Source: Balneolaceae bacterium
GTDB taxonomy: Bacteria; Bacteroidota; Rhodothermia; Balneolales; Balneolaceae
DNA length: 22,680 bases
Direction of reading: 5' to 3'
Assembly: GCA_007134665.1 (NCBI GenBank)
Contig: SLKH01000204.1
Span: forward strand, 1 to 22,680
Shown here in pieces: positions 1 through 6,586 of this stretch (positions are counted from its first letter, which is position 1; the number at the start of each line of letters is the position of its first letter). The translations under genes and the position numbers were made by a program. Below the pieces are notes generated by a model. It had not been told where the DNA came from. It worked only from the letters and a program-made list of their open reading frames with translations, and ran no database searches.

Positions 1-300
1 AAGTGTTTTCATAATTGTAATTAAGTTGGTTGTTGTAAAATATCGTTTGGTTATCTGTTTGATGATTGTGATTTGTTTGACAATCCGTGAACAATGTCGC
101 AATATGAATCAAATTGCCATGACAGCAACTCCCTGTATCATTCCGCAGGAAATCCCCCATAGCTTGTAGGGGTAATTCCTACAAGGGTACTGTATGATGA
201 AGGGAATTCATCCGATGAGGCGATTGAATGATTCTTTAATCGGGGTTGATTTATCACCTCAGATTGTAGCTCATTTATCTATGAATGAACTTAAAGGAAG
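1..300. other. Non-coding region downstream of the response regulator
   Basis: No convincing gene is seen here on either strand. The region follows the stop codon of the minus-strand response regulator and leads off the window, so it may hold the promoter of a leftward gene outside the window. Its only distinct structure is the perfect inverted repeat at 163-185, listed separately. I see no hairpin followed by a T-tract that would act as a terminator for the two-component operon. Confidence 0.5.
163..185. promoter_or_regulatory. Perfect 8-bp inverted repeat with NarL-like heptamer
   Basis: Arms CTTGTAGG (163-170) and CCTACAAG (178-185) are perfect inverse complements around a 7-nt spacer GGTAATT. 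The left arm and spacer contain AGGGGTA (168-174), the complement of TACCCCT, which fits the NarL-family heptamer TACYYMT. No T-run follows on either strand, so an operator is more likely than an intrinsic terminator. It lies 116 nt beyond the stop of a NarL/LuxR-family regulator gene. Binding by that regulator is inference. Confidence 0.35.
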
Positions 301-957
301 TCAGCTTGAGGAACGTTCTATCCATTGAACAGCTCGACGCAGCAGGTCGTTCGCACTTTTCAGATCCATTTTCTCCTTGATTCTTGCACGGTATGATTCA
401 ACGGTTTTTACTGAGACATGTAATTTTTTTGCAATGTCTTTGGTTGATTCTCCCCGACCGGTTAATTCGAATACTTCAAGCTCCCTGTCACTCAACAGCT
501 CAAGAGGGTCGCTGCCTACCGTTCCCTTGTTGCCGGTCATTTTCATCAAAATTTGATTGCCGATCTCAGGGCTTAGAAACAGGTTCCCATTTAATACCTG
601 CCGGATAGCAGTCACCAGGGTGTCTCCTGCTTCCAGTTTCATCAGGTAGCCTTTGGCTCCAGCCCGGATTGCCCTTTCAGCATATAACTCTTCATCGTGC
701 CGGGAAACAACCAGGATTTTTAATTCAGGTATTATATTAACAAGATTCTTGATGAGCTCTATACCGTTCATGCCGGGGAGTGAGATATCAATAACGGCAA
801 TATCAGGTTTCAGGTGTGGGATTTGCTGGAGTGCTTCCTCTGCAGTCTCGGATTGCCCCACAACTTCAAACTCAAGTTCAGTTTGGAGAGTCATTGCCAT
901 TCCCTTTCTCATTAACGGATGGTCATCTACAATGTATATAGTAGTCTTTTTAGCCAT
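301..957 (-). CDS. NarL/FixJ-family (LuxR-type) response regulator
   Basis: A 218-residue DNA-binding response regulator, the usual length for the NarL/FixJ family. Residues 5-120 form a receiver: acidic pair D11-D12, phospho-acceptor D57 (in IDISLPG), S85 at the switch position, Y104 and K107. Residues 154-215 form a LuxR-type helix-turn-helix, with the family motif LSDRELEVFEL and a recognition helix around VSVKTVESYRARI. It starts at an ATG 24 nt after the stop of the upstream kinase (982-2385). The two are almost certainly co-transcribed and form a cognate phosphorelay pair. There is no Shine-Dalgarno before the ATG, as is common in Bacteroidota-type genomes. Target genes are unknown; the dyad at 163-185 is a candidate site. 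The family assignment is firm, while the physiological role depends on what the partner kinase senses. Confidence 0.93.
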   Translation of the reverse strand: MAKKTTIYIVDDHPLMRKGMAMTLQTELEFEVVGQSETAEEALQQIPHLKPDIAVIDISLPGMNGIELIKNLVNIIPELKILVVSRHDEELYAERAIRAGAKGYLMKLEAGDTLVTAIRQVLNGNLFLSPEIGNQILMKMTGNKGTVGSDPLELLSDRELEVFELTGRGESTKDIAKKLHVSVKTVESYRARIKEKMDLKSANDLLRRAVQWIERSSS

Positions 958-981
958 GAATGTTTAAATATAAAATATTCT

Positions 982-2385
982 TTAATCACCTATTATAGGA
1001 ATTGTACAGGTAACCCGCGCACCTCCTTTTTGCGAGTCCGAAATTTCAAGATTTGCACCGACCAGCCCGGCTCTGAACTGCATGATTCGTACACCTAACC
1101 CTCCTTTTTTGTCCCAATCCTTCTGGAAGCCGACTCCGTTATCCTCGATCATTAACCGGATGTGTGTTTTAGATACAACAAGTTTGATTGCAACTTCGGA
1201 GGCGTCTCCGTGTTTGACGGCATTATTGATAGCTTCCTGTGTAATCCGGTACAAATGGGTAACATGTGTCGCATCTTCCAGTTTGAGCTTGCCTTTGGAA
1301 TGAAAATTACACCTTATACCGAATAATTTCTCCGCATGGGTGGTAAGCCTTTCAAGTGCCGTGGTTAACCCCTCGCCATCGAGTTCAACCGGTACCAGGC
1401 CGCGGGCGAGCTCTCTGGCATATTGATCTGCCTCCTTAATAAGGTCAGTAATCTCCTGTGTTTGCTCAGCATGGGAATGGTTCTCTTTTTTAAGGCTTTG
1501 TGCTACATTTTTTGATATTAAACCGATACCGGTCAGCATCTGTCCGAGGCCGTCATGAAGGTCCTGTCCTATTCTTCTTCTTTCGTATTCACTGGTTCGG
1601 AGCACTTCCGACTCAAGCCGGCGCTGTTCTGAAATATCCCTGACAATTCCCGTAAATATTCGCTGGTCCCTGAGTTTGACTTCACTAACCGCCAGGTACA
1701 TTGGAAATGTGCTGCCATCTTTTCGGCGACCGGTAACCTCCCTGCCAATCCCGATTATCTTGCGTCGGCCGGTTTGAAGGTAGTTGTGCATGTAGTCGTC
1801 ATGCTCTTTCTTGTAGGGTTCAGGCATCAGTATATTTACATTCTGGCCGATGACTTCATTAGCCTGATACTGAAAGAGCTTTTCGGCAGCTTGATTGAAT
1901 GTTCTGATCAGAGCTTTTTCATTAATCGTTATAATCGCATCAACAGTGGTCTCTACGATACTGCGATACCTTGCTTCACTTTCCCTGAGTTTTTCTTCAA
2001 TAATGTTTCTCTCTGTTTTGTCGCGAGCGAGTTTTTCTGCAAAAGCGAGCCTGATGTCCAGTCTTTTTTCATCATATAACGATTCGACTATGCATTGATC
2101 AACACCGGATTCAAGTACTTCGTTGAAATGGTCAATGGTGTTTTCGTTCAGGATGGTGATGATAACCAGGCTGTCGTGATTGTCCGCAGCCTTGATTTTT
2201 CTGCACATTTTCAGAGATTCAGGTGTACTCTCACAAAGTACCATCAATGAATAATTGCTGGCTGCTACGTCATCCGGATCAATTTCCGTTATCGTTTTGG
2301 TTGTTATATTGTGGCGCCTGATTTTGAGTGCCTGTTCAAGTATATGAACAGATTCACTGTTTTTACCGATTAATAAGGTGTTCAT
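982..2385 (-). CDS. FixL-like PAS sensor histidine kinase (HisKA_3 type) with degenerate receiver
   Basis: A 467-residue sensor kinase with no membrane segment, so probably cytoplasmic. Residues 1-115 resemble a receiver domain but lack its chemistry: K8-N9 where the acidic pair should be, and C51-E52 where the phospho-Asp should be. A short helix (115-138) leads to a PAS domain (about 138-255). This matches the FixL PAS closely, with the motifs NVNILMPEP (182-190), IIGIGREVTG (210-219) and a PAC end at about 240-255. H195 and R215 are 20 residues apart, as are the heme-ligand His200 and O2-contacting Arg220 of Bradyrhizobium FixL. The kinase core is NarL-like: phospho-His H277 in DLHDGLGQ, N-box N387-N388, D415-NGVGF, and GGLGVR at 428-433. 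It is the first gene of a two-gene operon with the response regulator. Heme or oxygen sensing is inference, because many FixL-like PAS domains have never been tested. Confidence 0.9.
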   Translation of the reverse strand: MNTLLIGKNSESVHILEQALKIRRHNITTKTITEIDPDDVAASNYSLMVLCESTPESLKMCRKIKAADNHDSLVIITILNENTIDHFNEVLESGVDQCIVESLYDEKRLDIRLAFAEKLARDKTERNIIEEKLRESEARYRSIVETTVDAIITINEKALIRTFNQAAEKLFQYQANEVIGQNVNILMPEPYKKEHDDYMHNYLQTGRRKIIGIGREVTGRRKDGSTFPMYLAVSEVKLRDQRIFTGIVRDISEQRRLESEVLRTSEYERRRIGQDLHDGLGQMLTGIGLISKNVAQSLKKENHSHAEQTQEITDLIKEADQYARELARGLVPVELDGEGLTTALERLTTHAEKLFGIRCNFHSKGKLKLEDATHVTHLYRITQEAINNAVKHGDASEVAIKLVVSKTHIRLMIEDNGVGFQKDWDKKGGLGVRIMQFRAGLVGANLEISDSQKGGARVTCTIPIIGD

Positions 2386-2463
2386 ATTTTATGAATACAA
2401 ATATTCTCCTGAAATGAAATAAATCGTAAAATTATCAGGTTTGCAATGATCGCAGTTGTCATG

Positions 2464-2495
2464 TTCGTGATTTGAACTTTGAAATCGTATCTTTG
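2464..2495 (+). promoter_or_regulatory. Bacteroidota-type promoter of ndk
   Basis: TATCTTTG (2488-2495) is an exact match to the -7 consensus TAnnTTTG used by the primary sigma factor of Bacteroidota. TTCG at 2464-2467, 20 nt upstream, is a near match to the -33 TTTG element. Transcription would begin at about 2502, giving a leader of about 37 nt before the ndk ATG. The divergent kinase starts at 2385, so the two genes share a 153-bp control region. No equally good minus-strand box was seen. Confidence 0.6.
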
Positions 2496-2538
2496 CCTGC
2501 ACTGAAAGTAATCAATAGTAATAAAAAAGAAGAATTTT

Positions 2539-2970
2539 ATGGCAGTTGAAAGAACTCTGACAATTTTAAAACCAGACTGTGTACGGAAAAACCTTATCGG
2601 TGAAGTTACAAGACGAATCGAAAATGCCGGATTTAAAATTGTAGCTATGAAAATGACGCGTTTGACTGAAACAACAGCAGGAGGATTCTATGCTGTGCAT
2701 AAAGAACGGCCATTTTTCGGTGAACTGGTAGAATTTATGAGTAGTGGTCCGTGTGTGCCGATGATACTGGAAAAAGAAAATGCAATTGCAGATTTCAGGA
2801 AGTTCATTGGTGCGACAAACCCGGATGAAGCTGAAGAAGGTACGATAAGGGCTGATTTTGCTGACAGTCTCGGGGAGAATATTATCCATGGATCCGATTC
2901 GGTTGAGAACGGCAGGATCGAAGCATCCTATTTTTTCAGTGAATCTGAAGTAGTGGCAGTAAAAAGCTGA
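2539..2970 (+). CDS. ndk: Nucleoside diphosphate kinase
   Basis: A 143-residue cytosolic enzyme that moves the gamma-phosphate of ATP to nucleoside diphosphates through a phosphohistidine, keeping NTP and dNTP pools balanced. The sequence is canonical from end to end: N-terminal RTLTILKPD, the Kpn-loop region around residues 90-105, and the active-site motif NIIHGSDS with catalytic H117. The length is normal for bacteria. It is monocistronic: its own promoter (2464-2495) lies upstream and an intrinsic terminator (3000-3029) follows its stop by 29 nt. Nothing is unusual. Its position between two sensor kinases looks incidental. Confidence 0.98.
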   Translation: MAVERTLTILKPDCVRKNLIGEVTRRIENAGFKIVAMKMTRLTETTAGGFYAVHKERPFFGELVEFMSSGPCVPMILEKENAIADFRKFIGATNPDEAEEGTIRADFADSLGENIIHGSDSVENGRIEASYFFSESEVVAVKS

Positions 2971-2999
2971 TGATCTCCCGGATTATCTCTGTCTTCAGG

Positions 3000-3029
3000 C
3001 CCCGGACTCTTACGGTTTCGGGGTTTTTT
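3000..3029 (+). terminator. Intrinsic terminator after ndk
   Basis: Stem CCCCG (3000-3004) pairs with CGGGG (3019-3023) and can be extended inward by a G-T and an A-T pair. It is followed at once by six T residues (3024-3029). It sits 29 nt downstream of the ndk stop and is the clearest rho-independent terminator in the window. Confidence 0.8.
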
Positions 3030-3233
3030 GTTAATAAAATAAATCAGAGTGTTTTTCAGTAACAAATATGCTTTCCTTGTATCTGTTAAATATGAATAGT
3101 TATTAAATCCGGGTAAATGCCGATAAATGTTTATCCCATTTTTTGACCAGGCATTGTAAATGAATATGTAAGCAGTCCAAGTTATTCATGTTCAATATGT
3201 TAAAGGCATCGTCCACCGGAATTCTAATTTTCT

Positions 3234-3269
3234 ATTAATATTAAAATTTTCTAATATTTCAATATTAAT
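3234..3269. repeat. 9-bp AT-rich inverted repeat upstream of the membrane kinase
   Basis: Arms ATTAATATT (3234-3242) and AATATTAAT (3261-3269) are perfect inverse complements with an 18-nt spacer. The spacer carries another ATATT. The repeat ends 58 nt before the kinase ATG, a plausible operator position. AT-rich symmetry can arise by chance, so function is uncertain. Confidence 0.3.
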
Positions 3270-3317
3270 TTAGCAGGTTAATACTGTACTATAAAAGATC
3301 ATCTGCAAATTGGGAAT

Positions 3318-3322
3318 GGGAG
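3318..3322 (+). promoter_or_regulatory. Shine-Dalgarno GGGAG fixing the kinase start at 3328
   Basis: GGGAG at 3318-3322 lies 5 nt before ATG 3328, an ideal spacing. It overlaps the alternative ATG at 3316 and follows a possible TTG at 3310; neither alternative has its own ribosome-binding site. Most genes in this window lack a clear Shine-Dalgarno, so this one helps choose the start. Confidence 0.55.
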
Positions 3323-3327
3323 TTAAT

Positions 3328-5043
3328 ATGTCTGATAAAAATGAGACTGGCTCTGTAAATATGGGATGGAAACCATTTACAATAGACCATGTTCTGACTC
3401 ATCACGGGTTGGGGAGAGTAAAAACAATTGTACTGTTTATAAGCTGGATCGTTTTAATTGCTGTAAGTATGTTGTCTGTATTTCATCTGACTCCGGATAG
3501 CTGGGTTTCCGGAAATCTGGATCGAAGTGCTATCTACAGCTTTTTTATGTTGTATCCGCCGCTGATCATTGGCACTCTGCTACTTTTTTGGCTTGGTTTT
3601 GAATGGGGTTTCATTCCAATATTCCTGGCAACGTTTGTAATCGCTTTTGCAACGGATATGCCTTTCTACTGGGCGATGTTGTTTGCTATTGCATTCGTTC
3701 TTGGAATGGGTATCTATGCATTATCGTATTACTGTCTTCCTGTCGATAAGTCTCTGAGAAGTTTGAAGAGTATCACTTTCTTTGTTGTAATTTCCGCAGT
3801 AGCTGCCATTGCAAGTTCACTGGGCTCGTTCATCTGGAGTTTTGTCCATGATATGTCTGTTACCCAAACCATGATACTCTGGAGAGGCTGGTGGACAGGT
3901 GTACTGCTTCAGTCATTATTTATTATTGCACCGTTGTTATTTGTATTCACACCGTATGTTGAAAGGCTGAAACTGAAATATTTTGAAGAACCTGCTCCGA
4001 ATGAAGTAAGCCTGAATTGGATTTATGGAGCAATTCTCAGTGTTGCGATGGTCCTGGGACTTTTCATTATTGGAGCAAATTATCTTGGAATGCAGATTAT
4101 AGACGGACTTATATCTGCCCTTTCATTTCCTTCTTCTGAAAGGATTTTGCAGGCCACGGAATCATTCCAGATGATCACATGGATTTCAATCGGACTGGTT
4201 CTCGCCCTTGGGCTGGGCGGTGTCTACCTGGTGGGCACCTGGAATAAGTCTCTGAAGGAAGAAGTAGATAGCAAAACTGCAAAACTGAAAAAGAGTGAAG
4301 CAGATCTGAAAAAATCTCTTGATGAAAGGGACGGTTTGCTGGAAGGTATCCACGACAGGATGAGAAATAACCTAACAGTGATTTTAGCACTGCTTGAACT
4401 TCAGGTCAAGAATGCTGGCCAGCGTAGCATTGATGATGTTCTCAGGGACTCTCATTCAAGATTGCGGTCTTTGGCACTTGTTCATGAAACCCTGTATCAG
4501 TCGAAATCGGTCGATTCACTCAATATGAAAATGTATGCGATCAAGCTTGCGAACAGGCTCCATCAATCCCATAAAAACAGGTACAGGGAAATTGAGACTA
4601 CGATCAATGCAGATGAGATTTATATCGACCTGGATCGTGCAATGCCGTTTGCCATGGTCTTGAATGAACTCCTTGTCAATGCCTATCTGCACGCATTTGA
4701 TAACGATGTGAAAGGAATCATTCAGGTTCTTATTGATGTAGATGATAAAAACTACATAGTTGAAGTCAGAGATAACGGCAGAGGGTTGCCCGATAACCTT
4801 GAGCAGCTTGAAAAGAAACACCTTGGGCTGAAACTGGTTCGCATGCTCGTCAAGCAGATGCAGGGAGAATTCAAAATTGTGGACCCGGTCAGAAGTTCAT
4901 TCAGATTTACCATACCCGTATTGGTGAAAAAAAAGAATAAACTGAAAAAAGAAAAAGATACCGCTACGGTACCTTTGAGCAGTACAATCACTGTCAATCA
5001 TTCAAAACCGGTCGATAAGGAAGAGCCTGAAGAAGTGGCATAA
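3328..5043 (+). CDS. Multi-span membrane sensor kinase, HisKA_2/HATPase type
   Basis: A 571-residue sensor kinase, counted from ATG 3328. The N-terminal half holds seven or eight hydrophobic spans (about 33-53, 72-92, 95-131 as two, 150-170, 190-208, 233-253, 285-303), a MASE1-like integral sensory module with little periplasmic sequence. A charged coiled coil (305-335) links it to a HisKA_2 dimerisation domain. The H-box reads IHDRMRNNL (341-349), where family members usually read HHR, so H342 is kept but the residue before Arg is D343. The HATPase domain has the N-box NELLVNAYLHA (446-456), D482-NGRG and HLGLKLV (498-504). The C-terminal tail (534-571) is lysine-rich, then Ser/Thr/Pro- and Glu-rich. 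HisKA_2 kinases often signal to unlinked regulators, and no regulator is adjacent. The stimulus is unknown. A start at 3310 (TTG) or 3316 (ATG) is possible but less likely. Confidence 0.85.
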   Translation: MSDKNETGSVNMGWKPFTIDHVLTHHGLGRVKTIVLFISWIVLIAVSMLSVFHLTPDSWVSGNLDRSAIYSFFMLYPPLIIGTLLLFWLGFEWGFIPIFLATFVIAFATDMPFYWAMLFAIAFVLGMGIYALSYYCLPVDKSLRSLKSITFFVVISAVAAIASSLGSFIWSFVHDMSVTQTMILWRGWWTGVLLQSLFIIAPLLFVFTPYVERLKLKYFEEPAPNEVSLNWIYGAILSVAMVLGLFIIGANYLGMQIIDGLISALSFPSSERILQATESFQMITWISIGLVLALGLGGVYLVGTWNKSLKEEVDSKTAKLKKSEADLKKSLDERDGLLEGIHDRMRNNLTVILALLELQVKNAGQRSIDDVLRDSHSRLRSLALVHETLYQSKSVDSLNMKMYAIKLANRLHQSHKNRYREIETTINADEIYIDLDRAMPFAMVLNELLVNAYLHAFDNDVKGIIQVLIDVDDKNYIVEVRDNGRGLPDNLEQLEKKHLGLKLVRMLVKQMQGEFKIVDPVRSSFRFTIPVLVKKKNKLKKEKDTATVPLSSTITVNHSKPVDKEEPEEVA

Positions 5044-5068
5044 TTTTCATTCCGGCTTTACCCCTTAA

Positions 5069-5093
5069 TTCAAAAATTATACCAAGTTTTGAA
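5069..5093. terminator. Possible weak bidirectional terminator between convergent genes
   Basis: TTCAAAA (5069-5075) and TTTTGAA (5087-5093) form a 7-bp AT-rich stem with an 11-nt loop, midway in the 89-nt gap between the convergent kinase and xseA. The inner A and T tracts give it bidirectional character, but there is no GC stem, so it is weak evidence. Confidence 0.22.
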
Positions 5094-5132
5094 ATCGATA
5101 GGTTCATGACTGTCTTTATAACAGATCCCAGT

Positions 5133-6401
5133 TCATTGAACGGGTTCGATTTTTAACCGGTCATCTTTCCATTGAAGTTCAAAACTCTGATCATTATGGA
5201 ATTGGTTTGCATTGCGGATCCAGGTGGATTCCTGCCAGACTCTGACGTATCCCTGTTCGAGGGGAGCATTCGGATCGTTTTTATCAACCCTGTGAGTCAG
5301 GTTAATAATTTGTTCCCTGGCTGACGAAAGTTTTTTTTCTGTACTTTTTTGAATCTGATCCCTGTAGTTACGGATTATCTCATGTTGTTCTGATTTTAGT
5401 TTCTCAAAACGGTATCTCATATTTTCCCTCAGATTATCAATTCGTTCTCTCTGGTTTCGGATCTTATTTTCAACTACAAGAAGCGCATGAGACTGCCCAA
5501 GCCTTTGAACGGATTCCCGGTAACGATTTACTTTGTCATTCAGCAGGGAAGTCAGACCTGAACTTATGTCATCAACAAGGAATCGTACTTCGTTGATATC
5601 AGGAGTTGCCATAACAGCTGCTTGTGTAGGTGTCGCGGCACGGGCATCAGCAACGAAATCACTAATACTGAAATCAACTTCATGTCCAACTGCACTGATG
5701 ACGGGAACTGCGCAGTTAAATACAGCTCTCGCAACCGATTCTTCATTAAACGGCCATAAATCTTCAAGTGATCCTCCGCCCCGTCCGATGATGAGCAGAT
5801 CAACACTCTTTTCCCTGCAAAAATAGTTGATCCCTTTAACAATTTCGGATGCGGCATTTACGCCCTGAACACTTGCATGATAAAGGCATAATTCAACAAG
5901 TGGCCAGCGCCGTTCAATTGTGGATATAATATCATGAAAAGCAGCTCCGCTTGATGAGGTGACGACTCCGATTCGTTCAGGGAATGCAGGTAATATTTTT
6001 TTGTGGGAATCATCGAACAATCCTTCCTCCTTTAATTTGTGTTTCAGCTTTTCAAAAGCCTGTTGGAGCTTCCCGATACCGGCTTGTTCAACAAGTGTAA
6101 CAATCATTTGGTATCGGCCATGCGGTGCATAAACCTGAATATCACCCCCAAGAATAACCTGTTGGCCGTCTGTCAACCGGGATCCCAGCCGCTCTGATAC
6201 ATTTCTCCACATAACACACGGCAGTTGTGCATCTTGATCCTTTACAGTAAAATAATAATGTCCGTTTCTGCTTTGTTTAACATTACTGATTTCCCCTTCA
6301 ACAAGAACATCTGTAAAGTTGGATTCAAGAAGGGTTTTTATTTTTAGTGTCAGTTCAGATACTGACGGAACATCAAAAGAGAATGGAATTTGTGTGGGCA
6401 C
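5133..6401 (-). CDS. xseA: Exodeoxyribonuclease VII large subunit
   Basis: A 422-residue catalytic subunit of exonuclease VII, which degrades single-stranded DNA from both ends and works in mismatch repair and recombination clean-up. Residues 13-105 form the N-terminal OB fold that binds ssDNA. The catalytic domain follows, with the conserved VTSSSGAAFHD (148-157), GRGGGSLEDLW (206-216), SAVGHEVD (236-243) and ADARAATPT (251-259). Residues 280-375 form the long helical coiled region. The start is GTG at 6399-6401: an in-frame TAA lies 15 nt upstream and no ATG is nearby, so GTG is forced. The small subunit xseB, often adjacent, is absent; the next gene converges. The gene is divergent from pyrC across a 185-bp spacer. 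Confidence 0.96.
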   Translation of the reverse strand: MPTQIPFSFDVPSVSELTLKIKTLLESNFTDVLVEGEISNVKQSRNGHYYFTVKDQDAQLPCVMWRNVSERLGSRLTDGQQVILGGDIQVYAPHGRYQMIVTLVEQAGIGKLQQAFEKLKHKLKEEGLFDDSHKKILPAFPERIGVVTSSSGAAFHDIISTIERRWPLVELCLYHASVQGVNAASEIVKGINYFCREKSVDLLIIGRGGGSLEDLWPFNEESVARAVFNCAVPVISAVGHEVDFSISDFVADARAATPTQAAVMATPDINEVRFLVDDISSGLTSLLNDKVNRYRESVQRLGQSHALLVVENKIRNQRERIDNLRENMRYRFEKLKSEQHEIIRNYRDQIQKSTEKKLSSAREQIINLTHRVDKNDPNAPLEQGYVRVWQESTWIRNANQFHNDQSFELQWKDDRLKIEPVQ

Positions 6402-6554
6402 AGTGAACTTGTCAGTTTAAATTAATAGTATAAAAAATTGATTTCATCGATCTGAATGTAGAAAATCAAACAATTCAAATCATAATTCGACGTAACCGGT
6501 ATCAAAGAAACAAACAGGATGAACTGAGTTTATCGAAAATACATCCTATTCCCT

Positions 6555-6562
6555 TATATTTG
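6555..6562 (+). promoter_or_regulatory. TAnnTTTG -7 box before pyrC
   Basis: TATATTTG exactly matches the Bacteroidota -7 consensus TAnnTTTG. The -33 region (about 6529-6535, TTTATCG) is weak. Transcription would start at about 6569, upstream of ATG 6587. The box overlaps the alternative TTG codon at 6560, which argues against that codon being the pyrC start. Confidence 0.5.
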
Positions 6563-6586
6563 ATCCCAAAACGTAAAATCTTACTG

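Larger units (their letters stand above)
3030..3327. other. AT-rich intergenic region before the membrane kinase
   Basis: About 300 nt with no coding signal. It must contain the promoter of the kinase at 3328. TTGACC near 3144 followed by TATGTA after about 16 nt resembles a sigma-70 layout, but this is not the box type seen elsewhere in the window, and no TAnnTTTG match is present. The last 100 nt are very AT-rich and contain the inverted repeat at 3234-3269. Confidence 0.4.

Noticed and set aside
6560..6586. TTG-initiated N-terminal extension of pyrC by nine residues
   Set aside because: The TTG lies inside the apparent -7 promoter box TATATTTG, and ATG 6587 gives a normal dihydroorotase N-terminus.
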